From: Candidatus Fluviicola riflensis
Lineage (GTDB): Bacteria; Bacteroidota; Bacteroidia; Flavobacteriales_D; Crocinitomicaceae
Direction: 5' to 3'
DNA: 64,000 nucleotides
NCBI GenBank assembly: GCA_002243285.1
Contig: CP022585.1
Location: 1,412,640 to 1,476,639 of the forward strand
A model generated the notes under the pieces. The model saw only the letters and a list, made by a program, of their open reading frames with translations. It searched no databases and was not told where the DNA came from. The stretch's first letter is position 1, and every line of letters starts with the position of its first letter. This document shows, one piece after another, positions 1 through 9,138 of the stretch. The position numbers were made by a program, and so were the translations under genes.

Positions 1-49
1 TAATTAACCTATTATGGAAAACCGCTACAAACTTTGGGAAATACAGGAA

Positions 50-808
50 TCACCCTTCAAACTTCTCCAGTGTCAATTCTTCACCATCAAAGACAGCATA
101 GGTGTTATAATGCAGCCATTCGCCCAGGTTGATGTAGCGGGAATTCTCATTTAAACGAATATCCATGGGCAAATGACGGTGGCCGAATACAAAATAATCA
201 CGGTGTTTTTCCTTCAGTTGTTCTTTGGAATAAATCACCAGCCATTCGTTTTCTTCACCTAAGAATTGACTGTCGGTATCGCCGGTTGCAGCGCGGCTTT
301 TTCGCGACCAGAAGTTAGCCATTCCGATGCCGAAGTTAGGATGAAGTCTCGCAAAACACCAGCGTGTCCAGCGGGCTTCAAAACAGCGTTTCATGAATTT
401 GTACCACTTGTCGCCAGGCCCCAAACCATCACCATGCCCGATGAAAAACGTTTTTCCGTTCCATTCCCGTTCGATGTTGGAGCGATTCACTGTAACGCCC
501 AATTCTTTGGGGAAATAATCAAACATCCACATGTCGTGATTGCCGGTAAAAAAATGAACGGGAATTCCGCGATCAGTCAACTCGGCGATTTTCCCCTGCA
601 AACGAACGAAACCTTTCGGAATGGCATGTTTGTATTCAAACCAGAAGTCGAAAAGATCGCCTACAAGGAAAATTTCGTGTGCGTCGTCTTCAATGGAAGT
701 GAGCCAGCGTACAACTTTCTTCTCGCGTTCCAAACTGCTTTCAGCATTGGGAACACCGAGGTGAAAATCGGATGCGAAGTATATTTTTTTTCCTTCTGGA
801 AGTGTCAT
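50..808 (-). CDS. lpxH: UDP-2,3-diacylglucosamine diphosphatase (LpxH)
   Basis: This is a calcineurin-like metallophosphoesterase that should cleave UDP-2,3-diacylglucosamine to lipid X in lipid A synthesis at the inner membrane face. The metal-binding motifs are in the right order: SDFHLG near residue 13, GDLFDF near 50, GNHD near 89, HGDG near 124 and GHRH near 209. The length of 252 aa fits the family. I start at the ATG at 808, because the codon before it is TTG. It is the last gene of an apparent operon (gatB, two TlpA-like genes, lpxH) and begins 10 nt after the stop of the preceding gene. lpxK, another lipid A gene, lies about 7 kb away. Specificity for lipid A rather than another phosphoester is inferred from the motif set. 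Confidence 0.88.
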   Translation of the reverse strand: MTLPEGKKIYFASDFHLGVPNAESSLEREKKVVRWLTSIEDDAHEIFLVGDLFDFWFEYKHAIPKGFVRLQGKIAELTDRGIPVHFFTGNHDMWMFDYFPKELGVTVNRSNIEREWNGKTFFIGHGDGLGPGDKWYKFMKRCFEARWTRWCFARLHPNFGIGMANFWSRKSRAATGDTDSQFLGEENEWLVIYSKEQLKEKHRDYFVFGHRHLPMDIRLNENSRYINLGEWLHYNTYAVFDGEELTLEKFEG

Positions 809-818
809 CAAACCAGGC

Positions 819-1934
819 TTAGAATCCGAAGATTGTTTTCAAGGCCTGCTCAAGTTCCACTCCGCGAAGTTTGGTATCGATGATGTTCCCTTCTTTGTCT
901 ACCAGTACTGTAAATGGAATTCCGCTTACATGGTATGCACGCGCAGCTTCATTGGCCCATTTTTTCAAATCGGAAACATGATATGGCCACACCAGTTTGT
1001 CTTTTTCAATAGCAGCAAGCCAGTTGACTTTGTTATCATCCAGCGAAACACTCAGTACAGTGAAACCGGCATCTTTGTATTTGTTGTAGAGCTTCACTAC
1101 GTTCGGATTTTCCTTTCTGCAAGGTCCGCACCACGATGCCCAAAAGTCGATCAAGACTACTTTTCCTTTTAAATCGGACAGCGAAACCGGTTTCCCGTTT
1201 ACATCATTCTGGGTAAAATTGGGAGCAGGTTTTCCGGAAGCCAGGATGTTTTTGGCCTCGTTTTGTTTTTTCAGCTGCAGGTATTGCGCATAAGTCGCGT
1301 CGATAGTAGGGCAACCTTTGAACGATTGATTCAATTGTTTCACCACTGATTCATAAGTGCTGAATTCTTTGTCGAGGTCAAATGTACTTAGAACGGGCAG
1401 CAATGCCGGTGAGTTAGGATTTTGCGCAATAAATCGCTGGCGAAATGCGCTAAACTGCATGTATTCCTGTTGCAGCGATTGATTGATGGATACCTGCTGA
1501 TCAGGATAGCGTTTCAAATAGGCTGCTGAAGAATCGCGTTTTGCATTAAAAAGCACCATTTGATTCACAAATTCATTCAACGCAACAGATTCATCCGAAC
1601 CTGTAATGTTGTTGAAAGCGCCCAGGTTTTTGCCATCGGCATTGATGCGCAATTTTAAGCTGTCACGCAGAATGATATTGATATGCTGCTTGCCCACACG
1701 GAACACATAATAATCTTTTGAAGGTAATGTTCCTTTCAGTAGAAAGTTGCCCTTTCGGTCGATTTTTGTTCCTATAAAGTTTTTATAACCGCCTTGTGAC
1801 AGCGATTGTCCAATGAAAACAGAATCTGCTTTATTCGTATTGAATACATTGCCCGATATTTCAACCGTAATGGGTTTTTGCGCTGCAATTCCCCAGCAGG
1901 TAAAAAGCGTCACTACTAATGCTGTCAATTTCAT
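819..1934 (-). CDS. TlpA-family thiol-disulfide oxidoreductase with N-terminal DUF4369-like domain
   Basis: This is a periplasmic thioredoxin-fold protein of 371 aa. The N-terminus is a signal peptide ending near GIAAQ. It is followed by a beta-rich DUF4369-like region (about residues 25-120), a helical linker and an AhpC/TSA-type thioredoxin domain from about residue 235 with the redox motif WASWCGPCRKENPN. I choose the ATG at 1934 because the signal peptide begins there; an in-frame GTG or ATG further upstream would add a charged extension reaching into the preceding gene. The gene lies 10 nt downstream of a paralogue with an almost identical active-site block (1945-3105), so this is a tandem duplication. 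The role is probably thiol reduction or resistance to stress in the envelope; the substrate cannot be read from sequence. Confidence 0.85.
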   Translation of the reverse strand: MKLTALVVTLFTCWGIAAQKPITVEISGNVFNTNKADSVFIGQSLSQGGYKNFIGTKIDRKGNFLLKGTLPSKDYYVFRVGKQHINIILRDSLKLRINADGKNLGAFNNITGSDESVALNEFVNQMVLFNAKRDSSAAYLKRYPDQQVSINQSLQQEYMQFSAFRQRFIAQNPNSPALLPVLSTFDLDKEFSTYESVVKQLNQSFKGCPTIDATYAQYLQLKKQNEAKNILASGKPAPNFTQNDVNGKPVSLSDLKGKVVLIDFWASWCGPCRKENPNVVKLYNKYKDAGFTVLSVSLDDNKVNWLAAIEKDKLVWPYHVSDLKKWANEAARAYHVSGIPFTVLVDKEGNIIDTKLRGVELEQALKTIFGF

Positions 1935-1944
1935 ACAAGTTATT

Positions 1945-3105
1945 TTAGTTGAGAACTTCTTCCAATTTTTGTTCCAATTCTGCACCACGCAGGTTCACAC
2001 CTACAATATTTCCTTCTTTGTTTACCAAAACGGTATACGGAATGGCATTAAAGCCGTAAAGTTGCGTCATTGGTGTTTGCCAGCCCAATAAATCACTGAC
2101 GTGATTGGGCCAGATTAAACCGTCGTCAGCGATTGCTTTTTTCCAGGCCGCCGGATCTTCATCAAGCGACACTGAAAACACTTCAAACCCTTTGGATTTG
2201 AACTTTTTGTACATCTTAACCACGTTCGGATTTTCCTTTCTGCAAGGACCGCACCATGATGCCCAGAAATCGATCAATACAACCTTTCCTTTTAAAGAAG
2301 ATAAACGCAGTTCGGTTCCGGCCGGATTTTTCATCGCAATCTCAGGCGCCGTCAGTGTTCCCGAATTAAATTGCGCGTAGTTGTTATACTGGCCTTCGAT
2401 TTGGGCCAATTGTTGACTCAATGTTGCAGTAAATGGAGATTCGCTGTGCTCTTTCAGGTAAGCGGCTTCCATTTTTTTTAAGACTTCCAGGTTTTCCGGA
2501 TTCCAATGTTCAATTCCCAATTCCTGTGTTGGGACCAATAAACTGGCTAAAATCAGGTTCACTGAGTTCCCCGGATCAGCACTGACTTGTTTTCTCAAAA
2601 AGGCATCCAGGGGTTTACGCAATTCCAAATACTTTTCAATGCGTGCTTCGTCTTCAGTGATTTTCGGTAATTCCTCCATCTGAGCTTCCGAAAATGCTTT
2701 GAACAATTTCATGTATTTCATTAGTGGTTTTGCCCATGGAGCACCACTCATTTTCGGAGCAACGGCAAAATCTTTCAGCGAACCGCTGATAACCGCTCTG
2801 TCATTGATATCCAATGGCAATACAATCGCATTTGCAGGATCGTTCCCAATGGTCATGGAATAAACGCCCAATCCGGGAATATTGCCGTCAAGGACATATT
2901 TTCCGTCGGAATTGGTCATTGTTTCAGCAACTGCGATCGTTCCGTTGGGCGAAGAAGCTTCGATCTTCACTTTTTGCAAGGAAGCTCCGGTAATGGTTCC
3001 TTCGAGGTGAAAATTGTTGGCCAGTTCTTCGGAACTTTCTTCATCCGAAGATCCGCAGGCGGTTAAACCTAACAACAGCAACAAAAAAGCGCAGTACTTT
3101 ACCAT
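1945..3105 (-). CDS. TlpA-family thioredoxin lipoprotein
   Basis: This 386-aa paralogue of the next gene is a lipoprotein: the lipobox reads LTACGSSDEESS, so it is probably anchored in a membrane after Sec export. A DUF4369-like beta domain spans about residues 30-120, then comes a helical linker, then a thioredoxin/AhpC domain carrying WASWCGPCRKENPN near residue 283. A cis-Pro-type segment (NAIPYTVLV) lies near the C-terminus. Its ATG follows the gatB stop codon by one base, so the two are translationally coupled. Compared with its neighbour it is anchored and has an acidic stretch after the Cys. Thiol-disulfide exchange is secure as an activity class; partners are unknown. Confidence 0.86.
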   Translation of the reverse strand: MVKYCAFLLLLLGLTACGSSDEESSEELANNFHLEGTITGASLQKVKIEASSPNGTIAVAETMTNSDGKYVLDGNIPGLGVYSMTIGNDPANAIVLPLDINDRAVISGSLKDFAVAPKMSGAPWAKPLMKYMKLFKAFSEAQMEELPKITEDEARIEKYLELRKPLDAFLRKQVSADPGNSVNLILASLLVPTQELGIEHWNPENLEVLKKMEAAYLKEHSESPFTATLSQQLAQIEGQYNNYAQFNSGTLTAPEIAMKNPAGTELRLSSLKGKVVLIDFWASWCGPCRKENPNVVKMYKKFKSKGFEVFSVSLDEDPAAWKKAIADDGLIWPNHVSDLLGWQTPMTQLYGFNAIPYTVLVNKEGNIVGVNLRGAELEQKLEEVLN

Positions 3106-3106
3106 T

Positions 3107-4561
3107 TTATAGTTCTTGTATTAATTGACGCAACAACTGGTTGGCTACTTTCGGATCGGCTTTTCCGCCCGAAACGCGCATCAATTGTCCCATAAAAAAT
3201 CCGGTTAATTGATTTTCACCACCTTTAAAACGTGCAACTTCGTCGGGATGTTGCTCGAAAACGGTCAAAATAAATTGTTTCAGGCTGTCAGAATCCGATT
3301 CCTGGATCAAATTCAAGGATTCGGCCAGCTTGGCAACATCGGCTTCCGGTTGTTCGATCAACGCAGGGAATAATTTCTGTGAAGCCGCTGAATGCGATAC
3401 TTTTCCGCTATCGATTAGCGTCACCAACGCACCAATCTGTTTTGCCTGAATTGGGAATTGTTCCATTTCAAGCCCGTTTTGGTTAAGGTACGATTTCACA
3501 TCGCCCATTACCCAGTTGGCGGCCGATTTATAATTGGAAGTAGATTTAATGACTTCTTCGAAATACAAGGCAATTGCTTTCGAATCGGTCAAAATGCCGG
3601 CATCGTATTCTGATAAATGCAGCTGTCTGGTATATTTTTCAAACAATTCCCGCGGAAGGGCCGGCATCAATGCTTTTTGTTGTGCGACATATACTTCGTC
3701 CACAACAATCGGTTGTAAATCCGGTTCGGGGAAATAACGGTAATCGTTGGCTGCTTCTTTCGAACGCATGGAAATTGTAATCCCTTTCAAGGCATCGAAA
3801 CTTCGGGTTTCCTGGGAAAGTGTTCCATTGGCTTCAAGCACACCAATCTGGCGTTCCACCTCAAAATCGATGGCGCGCTGCACATTTCGCATGGAGTTCA
3901 TGTTTTTTACTTCCACTTTCGTCCCGAATTCCATGGCGCCTTTCAAACGAACAGAAACATTGGCATCGCAACGCAGGGAACCTTCTTCCATGTTTCCATC
4001 GCAAATATCAAGGTAGCGCACCAAACGACGCACTTCTGTCACATAATTGTAAGCTTCTGTACTGGAACGTAAATCGGGTTCTGAAACGATCTCCAAAAGT
4101 GGCGTTCCTGCACGGTTCAAATCGACCAGAGTGTCGTAAACATCCACATCGTGAATGGATTTTCCCGCATCTTCTTCCATGTGGATGCGTGTGAGCCCGA
4201 TGCGTTTTTCAACACCGTTTTCGTCTTTGATATAAAGCTGACCACCTGTGCAAATAGGGGTAGTGTCCTGTGTAATCTGGTATCCTTTTGGAAGATCGGG
4301 ATAGAAATAATTCTTGCGGGCAAAATGTTGTTCTTTCGAAATGGTTGCTCCGCAGGCCAATCCCAGTTTCACGGCAAATTCGATGGTTTTTTTATTCATT
4401 ACGGGCAACGTACCCGGGTGTCCGAGTGTCACAACGCTGACATTGGTGTTCGGATGTGCACCGTATTCATTGATGTCGGAAGAATAAGCCTTCGTTTTGG
4501 TGAGTAGCTGCGCATGGACTTCAAGCCCAATCACTACTTCGTATTTTTCTTTTAAGGGCAT
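3107..4561 (-). CDS. gatB: Aspartyl/glutamyl-tRNA amidotransferase subunit B
   Basis: GatB is the kinase/amidotransferase subunit of the GatCAB complex, which converts misacylated Glu-tRNA(Gln) and/or Asp-tRNA(Asn) to the amide forms. Family motifs are plain: GLEVHAQL near the N-terminus, YFYPDLPKGYQI, EEDAGKSIHD, RAGTPLLEIVSEPDL and SLRCDANVSVR. A C-terminal YqeY-type helical tail ends in FFMGQLMRVSGGKADP. Its 484 aa is full length. gatA and gatC are not in the window, so the complex is encoded at scattered loci. It heads the apparent operon gatB-TlpA-TlpA-lpxH; the combination with envelope genes has no obvious functional logic. A near-consensus -7 sequence sits directly before the ATG but has one extra base between TA and TTCG. 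Confidence 0.95.
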   Translation of the reverse strand: MPLKEKYEVVIGLEVHAQLLTKTKAYSSDINEYGAHPNTNVSVVTLGHPGTLPVMNKKTIEFAVKLGLACGATISKEQHFARKNYFYPDLPKGYQITQDTTPICTGGQLYIKDENGVEKRIGLTRIHMEEDAGKSIHDVDVYDTLVDLNRAGTPLLEIVSEPDLRSSTEAYNYVTEVRRLVRYLDICDGNMEEGSLRCDANVSVRLKGAMEFGTKVEVKNMNSMRNVQRAIDFEVERQIGVLEANGTLSQETRSFDALKGITISMRSKEAANDYRYFPEPDLQPIVVDEVYVAQQKALMPALPRELFEKYTRQLHLSEYDAGILTDSKAIALYFEEVIKSTSNYKSAANWVMGDVKSYLNQNGLEMEQFPIQAKQIGALVTLIDSGKVSHSAASQKLFPALIEQPEADVAKLAESLNLIQESDSDSLKQFILTVFEQHPDEVARFKGGENQLTGFFMGQLMRVSGGKADPKVANQLLRQLIQEL

Positions 4562-4666
4562 ATCGAATTTTAACTGAGCAACAAATTTCGAGTTTTTTTG
4601 CCGATTACTGACCTTAAATGCGCTCTTTTTTGAATTATAATGCGATTTGAAGGAGAGTCATCTGCT

Positions 4667-5221
4667 TTAGCGGAGTAAAGTGTTTAGCGGTACAGGTTTT
4701 CCGGTAATTAATGATTTTCCATTGGAGCTGATGTCGGTCATGACAAAATCACCATCCAGAATTTTAACGTGGACATAATTTCTTGATGTTGAATTCCGTG
4801 ATAACTTAGATTCTACGCGCTTGGCCTTGTTTTCTTCCAGAAAGAAACGCTTGAAAGGAAGCCGGATACTGATCTTATTTTTGGGTTTAGCATACAATTT
4901 CAACTTTAGCGAATGTTCTGTTTTTGTGTGTGACAGTTGTTTGATTTTTGCTCCGGTACTGTCTTGTTCAAATTCGGCATAAACAATATCATACCGCTTA
5001 AAATCATTCGGATTATCTAAAGAACACGTCAAAGGTTGAACATTCAGGCTCACGTACCTTCCCTGGAAAAAATCGTACGGATCAACTGGTCGAATGCTGA
5101 ACATGTATTCTTTTCCCTCTTCAATAACCTGTTCTTTCGCAGCAATAAAAAAAAGCGGAAAAGTCAGCTGAATGATGGATACAACAGCCAATCCAATGAG
5201 TAGTTTAGTTCTTGTTTTCAT
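4667..5221 (-). CDS. GDYXXLXY-domain membrane-anchored protein
   Basis: A 184-aa protein with one N-terminal transmembrane helix (about residues 8-28) and an exported domain. The signature region VDPYDFFQGRYVSLNV (about residues 46-61) identifies the GDYXXLXY family, which typically sits beside DUF2157 membrane proteins. That is the case here: its first 17 bases overlap the end of the DUF2157 gene, so the two are translationally coupled and probably act together. No enzyme motif or catalytic residues are visible. The biochemical function of the pair is unknown. Confidence 0.75.
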   Translation of the reverse strand: MKTRTKLLIGLAVVSIIQLTFPLFFIAAKEQVIEEGKEYMFSIRPVDPYDFFQGRYVSLNVQPLTCSLDNPNDFKRYDIVYAEFEQDSTGAKIKQLSHTKTEHSLKLKLYAKPKNKISIRLPFKRFFLEENKAKRVESKLSRNSTSRNYVHVKILDGDFVMTDISSNGKSLITGKPVPLNTLLR

Positions 5222-7025
5222 GCTTTCTGCTTTTTAGAATAAGGTAATTCGCAAAAAAGAAACTACTTCCGATCAGAATGAATAAAATTCCTTTTACAGT
5301 AAGTGACATTTTAAGATCGAAGAAACGGCAGGTCATTACCAAACCGATCAGGCCCAGGGAAAGATTCGCAACAGTTAAGTTGGATTTTTTTGCACTGAAA
5401 ATGAGCATGATAATTCCGGTGAATAACAGTAGAATGGAGAATAAGTGTTCAAGGTTAACGGATGAAACACATCCGATCCAGATCAGTGCCGGAACTAACA
5501 AACTGAAAATTGCTGGAAATCCGTTTAAATGATCCATCAACTGCGCGCGAACTTTTATCGTATTGATAATCATCGCAAGACAAATTAAACCGATCAGGCT
5601 CAATTCAAAATGGCCTACCGGTTTAACTGAGGTTTTAACGGCCATCCAAAATCCTCCGAAACTGGCAATAAGCAAGAATAAAAATTGAAAGCAGAGAATA
5701 ATGATATGATCTGCGCTTAACGTGTTCTTCGATTTTTCCTGAAGCAAGGGTATAGGAGCTAAATAATACAAGCTTGGAATGAGGGAAAGAAGGAAAAAAC
5801 TTAACGGGCCGCTTACTTCGTAAGACAGGCTTAAAATGATCATAGAGAGTATTCCCAATGTAGGATAAATTTGCCATTCATCCTTTCTGTTTTGGGCTAA
5901 ATGAACTACCAGAAAAGTAACAAGCAATAAACTAATCTGATAGGACGGAAAGGCGTTCATTCCCAAATAATCCATCAAAATAAACGGTACTGGAAACAAA
6001 ATGATCCACTTGTAGAGATGATGGATTGTCATTTTCTCTTTGGAAAAATAACGGACTAACTGAAAAATGCCCAACCCAAATAACAGCGGAATGAAGAGGA
6101 GCCGGTAATCATGTGTATCGACCTCCAGGATTTTTTCAAATCCCCATTTTTTGTTGAATAAAAGATAGGTTAAGGTTAAACTCACGCCGACGTATCCTAT
6201 GATACTCATAACGGTGGGATACCTGTTTGTTGTACGAAGGAATATACTTGATCCGAAGAGATGAAAATTAGCTAATACTAAAAATAGAATGAGCCAAATG
6301 GATGCATGAGGACCGTTGATACTTGCAATGGCACTTAAGCAAACAACCACTGGTACAAATAGCTGGTGTAAAGTATAGAGTGACGACGGTTCCCGGGTAG
6401 TAAACAAACGCTTGAAATAAGGAATCAGCGTAGAAAACATCATCAGGCTGCCGAACCAGGGGATTTTGTACAACGCACTTTGGTCCATGGGATTGCTCGT
6501 GAGATTCAGAAGCATGAGGATCATTGCACAAAATACGGCACTGTGAGATTTATTCAAATACACGATAGGTAAGCAGAGCACGCACCAGTACGTGAAAAAG
6601 TAATTCTCGATACCAGGCAGTTGATAGATTTGCATAATAAGTGCGAGCATACTTCCTGTGGCGAGAAAACTAAAAATGGCTCCTGATTCCTGCCAGATTA
6701 CATTGTCTTTTCTTTTAACTAACGTGAAAACATTTACCAAAACAGAAATGAAAACAGGAAGGAGACTTAGTACTGTTTTTGTTGACCTGGAAAGATTATC
6801 CCAATTGTGAGCAAATAAGTAAATGATTCCAAATCCAATAAGCAACACTCCAATGATGCTCACTGTAATGATTAATCCATTGCTTTTATTGAGTTGAGAT
6901 TGTTGCTGCGCATTGATTGACCGTTGTTTGTCACCTGCCAAAAAATGGGCATACATACGATCCATAGTGGATTGATCGATGATATTTTCTTGTCTGCAAT
7001 CCTCTAAAAAGTTTTTTAGGTTCAT
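5205..7025 (-). CDS. DUF2157 polytopic membrane protein
   Basis: This 606-aa integral membrane protein has roughly sixteen or more hydrophobic segments. A soluble N-terminal part of about 50 residues carries the DUF2157-type helical head, followed by the first helix at about residues 50-72 (GLIITVSIIGVLLIGFGIIY). The body is a long run of hydrophobic helices joined by short charged loops, without recognisable transporter motifs. It overlaps the downstream GDYXXLXY gene by 17 nt. The pair is known from several phyla, but the function is unknown. A weak -7-like sequence (TACTTTAG) is present about 12 nt before the ATG. Confidence 0.75.
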   Translation of the reverse strand: MNLKNFLEDCRQENIIDQSTMDRMYAHFLAGDKQRSINAQQQSQLNKSNGLIITVSIIGVLLIGFGIIYLFAHNWDNLSRSTKTVLSLLPVFISVLVNVFTLVKRKDNVIWQESGAIFSFLATGSMLALIMQIYQLPGIENYFFTYWCVLCLPIVYLNKSHSAVFCAMILMLLNLTSNPMDQSALYKIPWFGSLMMFSTLIPYFKRLFTTREPSSLYTLHQLFVPVVVCLSAIASINGPHASIWLILFLVLANFHLFGSSIFLRTTNRYPTVMSIIGYVGVSLTLTYLLFNKKWGFEKILEVDTHDYRLLFIPLLFGLGIFQLVRYFSKEKMTIHHLYKWIILFPVPFILMDYLGMNAFPSYQISLLLVTFLVVHLAQNRKDEWQIYPTLGILSMIILSLSYEVSGPLSFFLLSLIPSLYYLAPIPLLQEKSKNTLSADHIIILCFQFLFLLIASFGGFWMAVKTSVKPVGHFELSLIGLICLAMIINTIKVRAQLMDHLNGFPAIFSLLVPALIWIGCVSSVNLEHLFSILLLFTGIIMLIFSAKKSNLTVANLSLGLIGLVMTCRFFDLKMSLTVKGILFILIGSSFFFANYLILKSRKHENKN

Positions 7026-7100
7026 GTTTTTCTTTCTAAAGTAGCAAAGAATATTAATTCTGATTAAAAGTAATGGGCCGAAGCGAAAATATTCAACAAA

Positions 7101-7144
7101 AAAGCCCCGCAGTGACTGACGAAAGAAGTCTACTGCGGGGCTTT
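7101..7144 (-). terminator. Rho-independent terminator after the nucleoside phosphorylase gene
   Basis: A 13-bp perfect stem (AAAGCCCCGCAGT paired with ACTGCGGGGCTTT) closes an 18-nt loop and, read on the minus strand, is followed by a run of T. It lies 14 nt past the stop codon of the 7159-7974 gene and ends the lpxK-phosphorylase transcript. The stem is symmetrical enough to work for plus-strand transcripts too, but no plus-strand gene approaches it. Confidence 0.92.
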
Positions 7145-7158
7145 CAATTTTATTTAAA

Positions 7159-7974
7159 TCAGATGCTGGAAATAAGTTCCCGCATGATTAACGTCATTTT
7201 TGGCTCTTGGCGGCTGGCAACATCAATCACATCCTGCAAACTCACTTTCTGAATTTTGCCCGGAACACCCAAATCGGTAATGATCGAAATAGCGAAGCAC
7301 GGAATTTCCATGTGACGAGCTACAATTACTTCCGGAATGGTCGACATTCCAACTGCGTCAGCGCCGATAGCTCTTACGTAACCGTATTCTGCCGGAGTTT
7401 CCAATGTTGGGCCTGTCAAAGCCGCATACGTTCCAACCGAAACGCGGATATCGTTTTTCGCTGCAATATCTTTTGCCAGGGAAATCATTTTGTGATCATA
7501 AGGCTCGCTCATATCCGGGAAACGCGGTCCTAATTCGTCGATGTTTTTACCGATTAGGGGATGCGCAGGAAACAAGTTGATGTGATCGTCCAAAATCATG
7601 ATTTCACCAACCACAAAGTCAGGATTCACACCACCTGAAGCATTGCTCACAAACAATTGCTGAATACCTAATAATTTCATGACACGTACCGGAAAAGTAA
7701 CCTGCTGCATGTTGTAACCTTCGTAAAAATGAAAGCGTCCCTGCATCGCAACCACCTGTTTTCCACCAAGGTTTCCGAAGATCAATTTCCCGGAGTGGCT
7801 TTCAACCGTTGAAACAGGAAAATGAGGAATTTTCTCGTAAGGAATTTCATTGATGATCTCAATTTCCTTCACCAAACCACCCAATCCGGTGCCAAGAATG
7901 ATTCCTACCGTTGGTTTTACGTTTGTACTTGCGCTGATAAAGTCAGCGGCTTCTTTCATTTGTTCCAGTAACAT
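7159..7974 (-). CDS. punA: Purine nucleoside phosphorylase (class I, trimeric type)
   Basis: This enzyme phosphorolyses inosine/guanosine-type nucleosides to free base and ribose-1-phosphate for purine salvage in the cytosol. The 271-aa protein has the family features: phosphate-binding GIILGTGLGGL near residue 24, the SNASGGVNP loop, ALTGPTLETPAEY and GADAVGMSTIPE, which carry the base-binding residues. The start at 7974 lies inside the end of lpxK (32-nt overlap); the Met at codon 6 (7959) is an alternative and still overlaps. Co-transcription with lpxK is therefore likely. The gene ends just before a strong terminator. Exact base preference is not settled by sequence. Confidence 0.92.
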   Translation of the reverse strand: MLLEQMKEAADFISASTNVKPTVGIILGTGLGGLVKEIEIINEIPYEKIPHFPVSTVESHSGKLIFGNLGGKQVVAMQGRFHFYEGYNMQQVTFPVRVMKLLGIQQLFVSNASGGVNPDFVVGEIMILDDHINLFPAHPLIGKNIDELGPRFPDMSEPYDHKMISLAKDIAAKNDIRVSVGTYAALTGPTLETPAEYGYVRAIGADAVGMSTIPEVIVARHMEIPCFAISIITDLGVPGKIQKVSLQDVIDVASRQEPKMTLIMRELISSI

Positions 7975-8983
7975 ATTTCAGTAATAAATTATTAAATGCT
8001 TCTTTTCGATCAATCTCCAGTGACATGCGTTGGTAAAACCATGGAAGCGACTGTACTTCTTCTGTTTCAGCTAAGCCGAGCAGTCGCACCGCATCTTTTT
8101 CCGTTGTAACAATGGCAAACCGCCGGCCTGCAAAAGTAGCAACTTTTTGGTGAATTCGTTGCAGGTCTGCTGTCGTAAAAACGTGATGGTCCGGAAAGTC
8201 CATCAACTCTACTTTATACTGCTTTTCAAGGTGCTGTTTCAATGGTAACGGATTCGCAATTCCGGTGACCAGCAAAACGGTTTCGGGTTCCTCCCAAAAT
8301 GCCGAAAAAACGGGTCGTAAATCGCCGTAAACGACCTTTGTAAAGAATACTTTTTCAGCCGGAAAGTGCAGTTTTTGTGCGAAAAGCGTTTTTGTCGTTC
8401 CCTCAACTATTTCCGGACATTTAGTAACCACAACCACATCAGCGCGTTTCAGTCCACGCCTTGTTTCGCGCAGGTTTCCCGCCGGAAAAGGATGATCGTT
8501 GAAAATTGGGCGGTCGAATGTAGTCAGTACCAACTGCAAACCCGCTTTGACTTTCCGGTGCTGAAAAGCATCGTCGAGCACAATGGTGGAATCGGGAACC
8601 TGTTGGTTCAACAATTCGACACCCAATTTGCGTTCCTCGGCCACCACAACTGGCACTTCTTTCCCGAATCGTAAACGGTACATATACGGTTCATCACCAA
8701 TAGTGGAAGCTGTTTCGTTTTCTCCGGCTAAAATGGGTCCTTTTGTAGCACGACCGTAACCGCGACTAAGAATGGCAGGCTTAAAATCGCGCAGTAATTC
8801 TACGATGTAGATGGTCATCGGCGATTTTCCCGTTCCACCAACCGTAATATTTCCAACACAAATCGATTTATTGGGAATGACATACGTCTTTAGAAATCCC
8901 TTGTCGAACAACCAATTCCGGATACTCACGATGAATCCGTAAACTACCGAAAACGGCCACAAAAGAAGTCGCAAGCGCTGCAT
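7943..8983 (-). CDS. lpxK: Tetraacyldisaccharide 4'-kinase
   Basis: LpxK phosphorylates the 4' position of the lipid A disaccharide at the cytoplasmic face of the inner membrane. The N-terminus has a hydrophobic anchoring helix, followed by the P-loop GNITVGGTGKSP (about residues 43-54) and the second-nucleotide-site segment SRGYGR. The length of 346 aa is typical. Just upstream of the ATG is TATTTTTA (8989-8996, minus strand), one base off the Bacteroidota -7 consensus and only 5 nt from the start codon. The downstream phosphorylase gene overlaps its 3' end. Confidence 0.93.
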   Translation of the reverse strand: MQRLRLLLWPFSVVYGFIVSIRNWLFDKGFLKTYVIPNKSICVGNITVGGTGKSPMTIYIVELLRDFKPAILSRGYGRATKGPILAGENETASTIGDEPYMYRLRFGKEVPVVVAEERKLGVELLNQQVPDSTIVLDDAFQHRKVKAGLQLVLTTFDRPIFNDHPFPAGNLRETRRGLKRADVVVVTKCPEIVEGTTKTLFAQKLHFPAEKVFFTKVVYGDLRPVFSAFWEEPETVLLVTGIANPLPLKQHLEKQYKVELMDFPDHHVFTTADLQRIHQKVATFAGRRFAIVTTEKDAVRLLGLAETEEVQSLPWFYQRMSLEIDRKEAFNNLLLKYVTGTNERSR

Positions 8984-9138
8984 GAGGGTAAAAATAGCAA
9001 ATCTCTGATGTTGGGGGTAATGTTGGATGCTTGATGTTGAATTTTTGATGAGGAGCTCTCAAAAATCAACGGCTTATTTCCTTAATCAATTAATACCTTC
9101 TTCATAATTGATAATTACATCATTCATAATTCTACCAC

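Noticed and set aside
266..883. Plus-strand frame of 205 codons
   Set aside because: It is antisense to lpxH and its neighbour, without recognised domains; lpxH has full motif support.
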